Shown: positions 1 through 6,577, numbered from the stretch's first letter. The stretch: DNA of 16,423 bases from Moraxella catarrhalis (GCF_001632285.1 NZ_LWAH01000015.1:1-16423); one strand, 5' to 3'. Program-made: numbers and translations. Notes: generated from the sequence alone by a model not told the origin.

Positions 1-6
1 TGCCAT
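1..6 (-). CDS. Start of a truncated CDS at the window edge, probably tuf (EF-Tu)
   Basis: Read on the minus strand, an ATG-GCA start lies at the very edge, preceded by GAGGAAA about 7 nt upstream, a good ribosome binding site. Only Met-Ala is visible, so the product cannot be identified from its own sequence. The upstream tRNA order Thr(UGU)-Tyr-Gly-Thr(GGU) is the one that directly precedes tuf in many gamma-proteobacteria, and EF-Tu of related bacteria begins Met-Ala-Lys, so tuf is the likely identity. That is inference from context; the start site itself is seen in the sequence. Confidence 0.45.
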
Positions 7-81
7 GATGGTTTCCTCGATTGTTAATTAAACACCACGGTTTTGACATATATAAATAAATTCAAAACCATATCCTGACAC

Positions 82-90
82 ATTATAGCA
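82..90 (-). promoter_or_regulatory. Extended -10 promoter for the gene at the left edge
   Basis: On the minus strand the sequence TGCTATAAT is a perfect extended -10 element. The -35 hexamer 17 nt upstream (TTTCAA) is weak, as is usual when the TG extension is present. Transcription would begin near position 75, giving a leader of about 70 nt before the ATG at 4-6. It lies downstream of the tRNA terminator, so the edge gene seems to have a promoter of its own rather than depending only on read-through from the tRNA operon. Confidence 0.6.
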
Positions 91-239
91 TATAAGATTT
101 TTGATTGAAATACATTTAAATTCTTTTATTTCATCATAATGTCTCAATTAAGCCATCTCAATAAAATAATCAAACCAGCGTCTTGCCTTAGTCACAATAC
201 TAAGCAAATTGTATGATCGTAAACACCCAAAAAACTCCC

Positions 240-272
240 AATAAAAAATCCTTAGAAATATCTAAGGATTCT
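240..272 (-). terminator. Intrinsic terminator of the tRNA operon
   Basis: A perfect 10-bp inverted repeat (247-256 with 261-270, AATCCTTAGA / TCTAAGGATT) with a four-base loop starts 7 nt after the last tRNA. On the minus strand the stem runs straight into a T-tract. It should stop most transcripts leaving the tRNA cluster. Confidence 0.8.
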
Positions 273-277
273 AAATA

Positions 278-352
<75 letters not shown>

Positions 353-364
353 AAACTAATAATG

Positions 365-438
365 TGGAGCGGGTGGCGGGAATCGAACCCGCACCATCAG
401 CTTGGAAGGCTGAGGTTCTACCACTAAACTACACCCGC
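365..438 (-). tRNA. tRNA-Gly(TCC)
   Basis: A 74-nt cloverleaf on the minus strand with encoded CCA. The acceptor stem pairs GCGGGTG with CACCCGC, the anticodon loop is CTTCCAA (anticodon TCC, reading GGA/GGG), and the T-loop contains GGTTCGATTCC. It sits 12 nt upstream of tRNA-Thr(GGT), so the two are cut from one precursor. Confidence 0.95.
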
Positions 439-464
439 AGGGTAGTATACCTAGGTAGGGAATA

Positions 465-548
465 TGGTGGTGGGGGAAGGATTCGAACCTTCGAAGCTTT
501 CGCGACAGAGTTACAGTCTGTTGGGTTTGACCGCTCCCCAACCCCACC
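465..548 (-). tRNA. tRNA-Tyr(GTA)
   Basis: An 84-nt class II tRNA with a long variable arm, on the minus strand with encoded CCA. The acceptor stem pairs GGTGGGG with CCCCACC. The anticodon loop CTGTAAC gives GTA, reading UAU and UAC. The T-arm is GGTTCGAATCC. Confidence 0.95.
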
Positions 549-629
549 GAGTGAACAGGTATGCCTTTTAATGGTCTGTTAAAAGATTAAGTCCAATAGA
601 TGGACTTGACCTGAAAGCATTCTTAGGAA

Positions 630-705
<76 letters not shown>

Positions 706-728
706 GGTATATTTCCTAAGTGGTGCTT

Positions 729-756
729 ATAATAACAAATTTTTGAGATTGTGCAA
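729..756 (-). promoter_or_regulatory. Promoter of the tRNA cluster
   Basis: On the minus strand TTGCAC (751-756) and TATTAT (729-734) are separated by 16 nt. A start near 722 would leave a leader of about 17 nt before tRNA-Thr(TGT). The bases between the -10 and the start include GCACC, a G+C-richer discriminator of the kind usual for stringently controlled stable-RNA promoters. Confidence 0.6.
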
Positions 757-911
757 GCTTTTTTTTAAAATTTTAATTCAAATCACTGAAAATTTTTATA
801 ACTGATTGATTTTTATAAATTATTTATGTTCAAATAATCCGATTGTTACTTATAATTAAAATAACGCATAAAAATTGAATCATTTTATTCAAATGGACAC
901 AACCTGTCCCA

Positions 912-1169
912 TTAAGCGGTTATATTGACCTTATTACATTCAAGTATGATTTGCAAACCCAGTGAAGGATTAATGCCCAAAGCTTCACAGTACCAAATGT
1001 ATTCAACCACATCAAGTCTGCGATCACCCTCTTCTACTCGCTGTACAAACGAATGCGGTCTATCCATTCTGGCAGCCAAGGCACGCATGGACAGCTTTTG
1101 ATTTCGTCGTTCTGCTTTCAGCCAAGCGCGCAGGGCGATCATTTGATCAGAATGAATACTTTTGGTCAT
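912..1169 (-). CDS. Small XRE-family helix-turn-helix regulator
   Basis: An 85-residue protein made almost wholly of one Cro/CI-type DNA-binding domain. The helix-turn-helix lies at about residues 26-48 (leucine-rich segment SMRALAARM, then the recognition helix around RPHSFVQRVEEGDRR), followed by the motif LDVVEYIWYCEALGINP typical of stand-alone XRE regulators of Acinetobacter, Moraxella and prophages. There is no effector domain, so it should act as a dimeric repressor or activator. The start has no clear ribosome binding site; a minus-strand -10-like TATAGT at 1184-1189 would leave a leader of only about 8 nt, so translation may be nearly leaderless. It diverges from the WYL-AAA operon and the 100 nt between them hold that operon's promoter, so control of that operon is plausible but is inference. 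Confidence 0.85.
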   Translation of the reverse strand: MTKSIHSDQMIALRAWLKAERRNQKLSMRALAARMDRPHSFVQRVEEGDRRLDVVEYIWYCEALGINPSLGLQIILECNKVNITA

Positions 1170-1189
1170 AAATATCTATTTACACTATA

Positions 1190-1218
1190 TTGACCAATTT
1201 ACTCAAAATGAGTACAAT
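1190..1218 (+). promoter_or_regulatory. Sigma-70 promoter of the WYL-AAA operon with embedded inverted repeat
   Basis: TTGACC (1190-1195) and TACAAT (1213-1218) are separated by exactly 17 nt, a near-consensus promoter. The inverted repeat TACTC-N5-GAGTA (1200-1204 and 1210-1214) covers the spacer and the first bases of the -10, the place where a repressor would block polymerase. Transcription would start near 1225, leaving a 45-nt leader. The promoter is seen directly; the operator role, and whether the WYL or the XRE protein binds there, are inferred. Confidence 0.7.
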
Positions 1219-1269
1219 ATTTTACTAAATCTTCTGAGTTCTGCAAATTTTTCTTACAGGAAATTTACA

Positions 1270-2160
1270 ATGGATAACAAACACGAAAGACTTGCAGATA
1301 GATTTGCTGATATTTTTATGCGTTTGAGCAGCCATGAAAAATTGGATACACATGAGCTGGCAGCAGAGTATCAGGTGTCTGATAAAACCATTCGGCGTGA
1401 TTTATTGCGTATGGAGCGCTATTTACCATTGGTTCGTAAGCCCAAAATGGTTTATCTGGATAAGTCCAAACAATTTAATCTTAGTGAAAAAGAATTTGGT
1501 GAGTTGATTCGCTTAATTGGCGTGCATCGGTTGATTCCAAATATGGATATCCAGTTTTTGCGTGATATGCTTAAGCAAAATACTCGCCAGCTACAGATCG
1601 TCGGCTATGAGTATGAAAATATTGAGCCATTTTTTGACATCATCCCCCTGATCAAAAGTGCCATTGCCGAACAACAGATCATTCGCTTGGATTATAAGAA
1701 CCAAACTCGGCTTGTTCATCCTTATAAGCTTCTCAATCATCGGGGTTGTTGGTATTTGATCGGCACTCAAAATAATGAAATCAAAACTTTTAGGCTCAGT
1801 AAAATTCTTAACTTAAGTGTCTTGCAAGGACAGTCTTTTGTGCCTGATGATGAGATCTGGCAATTGATTGATCAAGGTCAAGGAATTTGGTTCGGTCATC
1901 AGCTTACCAATGTACTCATCAAAACAGATGAATATGCACGGGGATATTTTTTACAAAAACAAATCTTGCCTAATCAAAAAATTATCAAGAGTTTGGAGGA
2001 TGGCGGGCTGTTAATCCAATGCAGTGTCTATCAAAAGCAGCAGATTTTTCCAATGATTCGCTCATGGATACCACATTTAACCATCATCGAGCCTGCTGAA
2101 TGGCGGGATTATTTAAACCATCAACTCAAAAAATACTTGAATTATTTAACGGAGTGTTAA
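1270..2160 (+). CDS. WYL-domain transcriptional regulator
   Basis: A 296-residue protein of HTH-WYL-WCX layout. Residues 4-52 form a DeoR-type helix-turn-helix (VSDKTIRRDLLRMERYLP). Residues about 125-190 are the WYL domain, with the name-giving Trp161-Tyr162-Leu163 and the later FRLSKI. Residues 211-296 fit the WCX C-terminal extension. This layout and length match the autoregulators BrxR and CapW that head anti-phage loci, though WYL proteins also control other systems, usually by sensing a nucleic-acid or nucleotide ligand. I chose the ATG at 1270 because AGGAA lies 7 nt before it and the family N-terminus begins there; the frame stays open upstream to 1162, but that overlaps the -35/-10 region. 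The next gene begins 2 nt after the stop, so they are translated from one message. Confidence 0.85.
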   Translation: MDNKHERLADRFADIFMRLSSHEKLDTHELAAEYQVSDKTIRRDLLRMERYLPLVRKPKMVYLDKSKQFNLSEKEFGELIRLIGVHRLIPNMDIQFLRDMLKQNTRQLQIVGYEYENIEPFFDIIPLIKSAIAEQQIIRLDYKNQTRLVHPYKLLNHRGCWYLIGTQNNEIKTFRLSKILNLSVLQGQSFVPDDEIWQLIDQGQGIWFGHQLTNVLIKTDEYARGYFLQKQILPNQKIIKSLEDGGLLIQCSVYQKQQIFPMIRSWIPHLTIIEPAEWRDYLNHQLKKYLNYLTEC

Positions 2161-2162
2161 AC

Positions 2163-3095
2163 ATGCCAATCAATACGAATCAGACCACGGATCTGAACAG
2201 ATTCCAAAATAGACCTAAGTCATCAGCCAAGATTGCGTTTGAACTAAGTGATGCTCTCTATAAAATGGATGATTTGGTCTTGCCAATCAAAACAAAAGCC
2301 GATCTAGAGCGTACCATAGGACTGCGTCAGTATCAATCGGAAGTTTTTGAGCATTGGGGGTTTTCTGAAACCCATAAGTTTGATAATAAGATGATCATTA
2401 ATTTATACGGTGAACCTGGCACAGGCAAGACTATGTCCGCCCATGCGATCGCCCATGCACTAGGTAAAAAATTAATCTTAATCAACTATGGTGACATTGA
2501 ATCAAAATATGTTGGAGAAACACCTAAGAATATACAAGCGGCTTTTGAATTCGCCAAAGAAAATGATGCAATCTTATTCTTTGATGAGGCTGATGCAATT
2601 TTAAGCCGTCGTGTTACTAATATGACAAGTGCAACCGATACCAGTGTGAATCAAACACGTTCAGTGATGCTAACTTTGCTTAATGATTATAATGATACGG
2701 TCATTTTTGCCACTAATTTTATTAGCAACTATGATCCTGCCTTTATGCGGCGCATTTTAATACACATTGAATACACACTTCCTGATGAAGAAACTAGAAC
2801 CTACCTATTTAATAAATACATACCAAATAAATTACCTCATTCTATTGATTTACCTACCATTGTCAAACTGTCAGAAGGCTTAAGCGGTTCGGATATTTCA
2901 AATGCGATTTTATTAGCTGCTTTTTCAGCCAAGACAGAAGGTTGCGATTTGGTCACTCATGAGAATCTACAAAACAAGATTGAGGCTATTCAAAGAAGTA
3001 AGAGCGAAAATTCTCGAAAAGAAACCAAGTTCCAAACAAGAGTTGTTTCTGAAGAGTATGTTAAATCACAATTAAATGATGGAGAAACCATATGA
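2163..3095 (+). CDS. AAA+ ATPase of classical (spastin/katanin/Vps4-like) type
   Basis: A 310-residue single-domain ATPase of the COG0464 kind. Visible are Walker A GEPGTGKT (83-90), the pore-loop motif KYVGET (115-120) with the aromatic residue that grips substrate, Walker B ILFFDEAD (137-144), sensor 1 ATN (183-185), a second region of homology DPAFMRR (191-197) whose Arg196/Arg197 are candidate arginine fingers, and GLSGSDI (239-245), the C-terminal helical-domain motif. The stretch after the fingers, ending LPDEETR, resembles spastin and katanin rather than FtsH, and no protease domain follows. About 80 N-terminal residues should form the adaptor region. It probably acts as a hexameric unfoldase or remodeller. 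The start at 2163 has GGAG 9 nt upstream; an upstream in-frame ATG at 2100 lies inside the WYL gene. Its stop overlaps the next start (ATGA), and three small proteins, two of them membrane-bound, follow as likely partners. Substrate and function are unknown. Confidence 0.85.
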   Translation: MPINTNQTTDLNRFQNRPKSSAKIAFELSDALYKMDDLVLPIKTKADLERTIGLRQYQSEVFEHWGFSETHKFDNKMIINLYGEPGTGKTMSAHAIAHALGKKLILINYGDIESKYVGETPKNIQAAFEFAKENDAILFFDEADAILSRRVTNMTSATDTSVNQTRSVMLTLLNDYNDTVIFATNFISNYDPAFMRRILIHIEYTLPDEETRTYLFNKYIPNKLPHSIDLPTIVKLSEGLSGSDISNAILLAAFSAKTEGCDLVTHENLQNKIEAIQRSKSENSRKETKFQTRVVSEEYVKSQLNDGETI

Positions 3096-3451
3096 TTCCT
3101 TTTTTACTCGCTGGTGCGCTTATCGCTGGGGTATTCGTTGCTACAGCTTTCTGGAAAGAGATCAAATCTTTTATCCAGGCCAGTATTGAGCGCATAAAAA
3201 CCCACCTAATACCCAGTATGATTGTTGGTTTTAAAACTTATCTTCAAACGGGTAATGCCTTATATGCCACCGCAAAAGCTCTACAGAAGTTTTTTTCAAA
3301 AAATAAACGAGGACAATGGCAGGAAACCATCATGACGCGCAATGTGCCAGCAAATGAAATCCCAGAAGATATTCGCAGGAAGGTTAAGAATAACAGAGGA
3401 CCTGTTGATATTACAGATGAAGTACAAGCAGAATTACATTTGGAGGTGTAA
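3092..3451 (+). CDS. Unknown small membrane-anchored protein
   Basis: I do not recognise the 119-residue product. Residues 2-20 form one hydrophobic helix (signal anchor), followed by an amphipathic stretch (22-70) rich in Lys, Ile and Phe, and a polar, charged tail (71-119) containing VPANEIPEDIRRKV. The basic residues just after the helix (WKEIKS and later IERIK) suggest that the tail faces the cytoplasm, where the AAA ATPase is. The start overlaps the AAA stop in an ATGA, so the two are translationally coupled, which argues for a physical partnership. There are no cysteines and no catalytic motif. It could recruit the ATPase to the membrane or be its substrate; both are guesses. Confidence 0.75.
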   Translation: MIPFLLAGALIAGVFVATAFWKEIKSFIQASIERIKTHLIPSMIVGFKTYLQTGNALYATAKALQKFFSKNKRGQWQETIMTRNVPANEIPEDIRRKVKNNRGPVDITDEVQAELHLEV

Positions 3452-3452
3452 A

Positions 3453-3860
3453 ATGAATAATGATTCAACAAAAATCTATGATAACTTAAAAGATTTAGAG
3501 CAAGCTGCCAAAGAAATCATTTCTAGAAATATATTACCGAAATTGATTAAACATAATCAAACTTCGGCCGCTGAATTTGTTTCATCCTTTTCCAAAGGTG
3601 CGGATGATTTCATCTTGCAAACTGAGCGTGATGAAGGTCTAAACTTTGTTGCAGGTTATGCCATCTTAAATCTTTTGGAATCCGGTACCATGCAAATTGA
3701 TTTTGATTTTTATTTTCAAAATACGCAAGGTTCATGGATTAATAAAAAAAAGCAATCCAAAACTTTTAATGTCGATGAATATCTAAACCCCCAAGCTCAA
3801 GCATCATTATTAGAGCATCAATCTTTAAAATTTGATATCGACAAACCTTTGGATCGGTGA
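3453..3860 (+). CDS. Unknown 135-residue soluble protein of the WYL-AAA operon
   Basis: A protein without a recognised family. The ATG at 3453 is preceded by GGAGGTG (3442-3448), the strongest ribosome binding site of the operon, and starts 1 nt after the previous stop; the frame is open further upstream to 3342, but only inside the previous gene. Residues 1-75 are predicted mostly helical (an Asp/Glu/Lys-rich N-terminus, then FVSSFSKGADDFI and a small hydrophobic core), and residues 78-90 (TMQIDFDFYFQN) look like a beta-strand. There is no membrane helix, no Cys and no catalytic signature. The strong binding site suggests it may be made in excess over its neighbours. A cytoplasmic adaptor or substrate of the AAA protein is possible. 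Confidence 0.75.
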   Translation: MNNDSTKIYDNLKDLEQAAKEIISRNILPKLIKHNQTSAAEFVSSFSKGADDFILQTERDEGLNFVAGYAILNLLESGTMQIDFDFYFQNTQGSWINKKKQSKTFNVDEYLNPQAQASLLEHQSLKFDIDKPLDR

Positions 3861-4339
3861 TGGAAATTATCATTTTTATTGTTGTCGGATTGTTTGTTCT
3901 TGGTGCTATATTGGCAATACTAAAATTCATTTGGGGACTTTTCAAAAAAATCTGGCTTATTATTATCGGTATTGCCGTTCTTTTTGGAATCTCTTGGTTA
4001 ATAAAGTACGGATTTAGCATTATCGGACTTGATATACCCATATGGATTATATTTATTTTGACGCTATTTTGTTTAGGCTATTTGAGTCACACTAACGAAA
4101 AGAAAGTTCATCGGGCAGTTGCCAAGTACTTCACCATTAAAGAGATGGGCGACCTGACAGATATTACCAATTTTTTAGATGAAAAATCCATAAAATACGA
4201 TCAAGAAATACTAAGTCAAGCCATTGTGAAACTGGTAGAAGATGATCAAATTATTGAGCAATTACCAGGTCAGTTATGGCGGTCAACGCAATCAGGCAAC
4301 TTTTTAGAGCCTATAGAAACTGTACATATTGAAATTTAA
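3860..4339 (+). CDS. Unknown protein with three membrane helices and a soluble tail
   Basis: A 159-residue protein, counted from the ATG at 3860 that overlaps the previous stop (TGATG); a GTG one codon earlier is an equal alternative. Three hydrophobic helices are seen at about 2-24, 31-49 and 54-75, separated by very short turns (WGLFKK after the first). Residues 80-159 are soluble: two or three short helices (KEMGDLTDITNFLDEK, DQEILSQAIVKLVEDD) and a small hairpin ending GQLWRS, an arrangement that recalls a winged-helix fold, though I would not claim one. It is the last gene of the operon. A small multi-helix membrane protein beside an AAA ATPase could be a pore-former or a membrane platform; no family is recognised. 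Confidence 0.75.
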   Translation: MEIIIFIVVGLFVLGAILAILKFIWGLFKKIWLIIIGIAVLFGISWLIKYGFSIIGLDIPIWIIFILTLFCLGYLSHTNEKKVHRAVAKYFTIKEMGDLTDITNFLDEKSIKYDQEILSQAIVKLVEDDQIIEQLPGQLWRSTQSGNFLEPIETVHIEI

Positions 4340-4372
4340 AATTTAGGGTCGGAATTAACCGACCCTAAATTT
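4339..4372. terminator. Bidirectional terminator between the WYL-AAA operon and trpE
   Basis: A perfect 14-bp inverted repeat (4339-4352 with 4359-4372) has the core TAGGGTCGG / CCGACCCTA, a six-base loop, and AAATTT at the outer ends, giving short U-runs in both directions. It overlaps the stop codon of the last operon gene and lies 19 nt after the end of trpE on the other strand, so it can end both convergent transcripts. Confidence 0.85.
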
Positions 4373-4391
4373 ATAGAAATTATGCCAGACT

Positions 4392-5903
4392 CTAAATCTC
4401 AAGCCCTCTGCACGCCATCTCTACTGCTTTGACAAGGGCTAAAGCTTTTTTGTTGGTTTCATCCCATTCAGCCAAAGGGTCTGAATCTGCCACCACGCCC
4501 GCACCAGCTTGTACATGGATTTGACCATCTTTCATGACCGCTGTGCGTATTGCGATGGCAGTATCCATATTGCCATGCCAGCCAAGATATCCGATCGCCC
4601 CGCCAAAAACGGTGCGACGCACTGGCTCAACTTCATCAATAATTTGCATGGCACGGATTTTTGGCGCACCAGACAAAGTACCCGCTGGAAAGGTCGCACA
4701 AAACACATCTAAAGCATCGACATCTTGGCGTATACGCCCCTCAACATTACTAGCGATATGCATCACTTGCGAGTAGCGTTCAATGAACATCTGATCTGTC
4801 ACTTTAACCGAACCAATCTCACAGACACGCCCAATATCATTACGCCCAAGATCAATGAGCATCAGATGTTCTGCGATCTCTTTTTGGTCATTTAACAACT
4901 CATGCTCAAGCGCCAGATCCTCATCCATATCACTGCCACGGCGGCGTGTTCCCGCCAATGGTCTGACCGTTACTGTACCATTTTCGATGCGGGATAAAAT
5001 CTCAGGGGAAGCACCAATAATATCAAACGGTGATTTGGTCGTACCAAAAGTTTCACCATGCAACATAAATAGATACGGCGATGGATTTAAATAACGCAGC
5101 GCTCGATACACACTCAGTGCATCTGCTTCAGACTTGGCTGATAATCTTTGGGCGGGCACGACTTGCATGACATCACCTGCCAAAATATACTCTTTAATTT
5201 TTTGGACATCATCACAAAACTTTTGCTGGCCTGTGGCTGATACAAATTTTGGTATCGGATGCGCTTTGGTGGTCAAATCTGGCTTTTGATTTAGGATATT
5301 TTCAATATTCGTTAAGCGACCAAGTGCATCTTCATAGCCATTTTCAACATCACAATTGGCATAAACCACAATAGACAGCGTATGCTCAAGATTATCAAAT
5401 ATCACCACTTCTGTAGAAAGCATTAGCCACAAATCAGGCAAATTCAAAGGATTGGGCGTATCAGAATGCCCAACTGTCGGTTCAATTGTGCGTATCAAAT
5501 CATAGCCAAAATACCCCACCAAACCACCGCTAAAAACTGGTAAATTTGGCACATCGTCTTTGGTGGGTATGTTAAATTGTCCCATAAAGCGTCGAATTTC
5601 ATCAAATGGCTGATCGGTCTTGGTACTTGATACTGTACCGACAAGCTCTGACCCCACACGCATAACGCCATCTTGGTATTCAAAATATACGCCCTTGCCC
5701 AGACCAATCATCGAGTAGCGTGCAAAACGCTCACCGCCAACCACTGATTCAAATAGATAAGCCTTGGGATTGAGTTGTCTGATATTGGCAAAAACCGACA
5801 CAGGCGTGGCATCATCCATAAGGCGTTTTTTGATTAAGGGTACATGGCTAAAGCCCTGACTTTTGAGGCGAAGATACTCGTGATGACTCAGCAAAGTTGA
5901 CAT
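4392..5903 (-). CDS. trpE: Anthranilate synthase component I
   Basis: TrpE converts chorismate to anthranilate, the first step of tryptophan synthesis, using ammonia released by the TrpG glutaminase. The 503-residue length is normal. The N-terminal part holds YLFES (49-53), matching the LLES element of the tryptophan feedback site. The catalytic half shows GDVMQVVPAQRL (243-254), RPLAGTRRRG (314-323), EHLMLIDLGRND (345-356), FPAGTLSGAPKIRAM (405-419), GGAIGYLGW (434-442) and QAGAGVVADSDP (465-476), all class I chorismate-enzyme motifs, here in TrpE rather than PabB form. GGAAG precedes the ATG. No trpG is adjacent; it must lie elsewhere. It converges on the WYL-AAA operon. Confidence 0.97.
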   Translation of the reverse strand: MSTLLSHHEYLRLKSQGFSHVPLIKKRLMDDATPVSVFANIRQLNPKAYLFESVVGGERFARYSMIGLGKGVYFEYQDGVMRVGSELVGTVSSTKTDQPFDEIRRFMGQFNIPTKDDVPNLPVFSGGLVGYFGYDLIRTIEPTVGHSDTPNPLNLPDLWLMLSTEVVIFDNLEHTLSIVVYANCDVENGYEDALGRLTNIENILNQKPDLTTKAHPIPKFVSATGQQKFCDDVQKIKEYILAGDVMQVVPAQRLSAKSEADALSVYRALRYLNPSPYLFMLHGETFGTTKSPFDIIGASPEILSRIENGTVTVRPLAGTRRRGSDMDEDLALEHELLNDQKEIAEHLMLIDLGRNDIGRVCEIGSVKVTDQMFIERYSQVMHIASNVEGRIRQDVDALDVFCATFPAGTLSGAPKIRAMQIIDEVEPVRRTVFGGAIGYLGWHGNMDTAIAIRTAVMKDGQIHVQAGAGVVADSDPLAEWDETNKKALALVKAVEMACRGLEI

Positions 5904-5935
5904 GACACTTCCAAAATTTTCATAAAAATTGGTCT

Positions 5936-5944
5936 ATCATAGCA
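5936..5944 (-). promoter_or_regulatory. Extended -10 promoter of trpE
   Basis: On the minus strand TGCTATGAT forms an extended -10; the -35 region is weak. The start would be near 5929, only about 25 nt before the trpE ATG. Such a leader has no room for a leader peptide or attenuator, so trpE would have to be controlled by a repressor, by feedback, or from another promoter further upstream. Confidence 0.5.
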
Positions 5945-6192
5945 TAAAAGACCGACCCAAAACACCTAAAATTCATTCATGCTGTTATGATAAAGTTTAT
6001 TATTTTTTATTTTTCATTTAATTAAAATAATAAAATCTATGTCATGATTTTATCATTTTTTGGATTATTCTGAAGTTGCTATTTTACCACTTCATCGCTT
6101 TGGCTTGTTGTTATATGCTTTCAATCCGATTGTTTGCTCATTTTTAAGATATGCTATCAGCCTAAATGAGATGAGTAAACCGTATCATAGCA
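5945..6192. other. A+T-rich intergenic stretch without a gene
   Basis: About 250 nt upstream of trpE and downstream of the purC cluster. It contains homopolymer-like A/T runs (around 5995-6045), and no open frame on either strand has a ribosome binding site or a recognisable product. I see no tRNA or repeat here. Confidence 0.5.
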
Positions 6193-6222
6193 ATAAGCCT
6201 TTGAATATTTCCAAAGGCTTAT
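6193..6222 (-). terminator. Hairpin after the purC-yqfO-like transcript
   Basis: A perfect 11-bp inverted repeat (6193-6203 with 6212-6222, ATAAGCCTTTG / CAAAGGCTTAT) with an 8-nt loop, 35 nt beyond the stop of the YqfO-like gene. The U-tract on the minus strand is poor (TTATTG), so termination may be incomplete, or the hairpin may protect the 3' end. Confidence 0.45.
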
Positions 6223-6256
6223 GAAAGGATTGGCTAACTAATTTAACTTGGCAGGC

Positions 6257-6577
6257 TTAATCGTTATCAACATCTACCGTTTGATAGACTTCATAAGCGG
6301 GTACTTCATAAGGATGTGCATGCTTATAAGCTTCAACAACTTCATACAGCTTATTTTCAGGCACGATCATTTCCACTTTCCATTCAGAAACCTGACTGAC
6401 CTGCCCGATTTTACCAATCGTTGGATTGGCACCTTCCAAGGGGCAAAACTGACCGATGCCCAAGGTCTGCCAGCTGCAACGCTCATATGGACCAAAATGA
6501 CCTGCACCAGCTTCAAACATCGCAGTTTTTACCGTTTCTAAATCAGGCTCAGGGATATAGGTAACAATTTTATACAT
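6257..6577 (-). CDS. YqfO/NIF3-type PII-like small protein
   Basis: A 106-residue protein matching the short stand-alone form of the domain that is inserted in Nif3-family proteins and resembles the CutA/PII fold. Typical features are the start MYKIVTYIPE, the early FEAGAGHFGPYERCSW (21-36) and the C-terminal HPYEVPAYEVY (88-98). Such proteins are often labelled NGG1p-interacting factor 3; their role is unknown, with metal or small-ligand binding suspected from the fold. It begins 39 nt after the purC stop, with no promoter visible between, so it is probably the last gene of the purC transcript. The ribosome binding site is weak; the start is supported by the conserved N-terminus. Confidence 0.85.
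   Translation of the reverse strand: MYKIVTYIPEPDLETVKTAMFEAGAGHFGPYERCSWQTLGIGQFCPLEGANPTIGKIGQVSQVSEWKVEMIVPENKLYEVVEAYKHAHPYEVPAYEVYQTVDVDND

Noticed and set aside
1162..1269. N-terminal extension of the WYL gene
   Set aside because: It covers the operon promoter and the start of the XRE gene; the ATG at 1270 has a proper ribosome binding site and begins the HTH domain.
912..2160. XRE gene plus WYL gene as a toxin-antitoxin pair
   Set aside because: Both are DNA-binding regulators; neither has a toxin fold. The possible toxic element would be further down the operon.
3244..4041. Minus-strand frames of 75 and 91 residues under the WYL-AAA operon
   Set aside because: They run against well-spaced plus-strand genes with good binding sites, and their low-complexity sequence is that of antisense frames.
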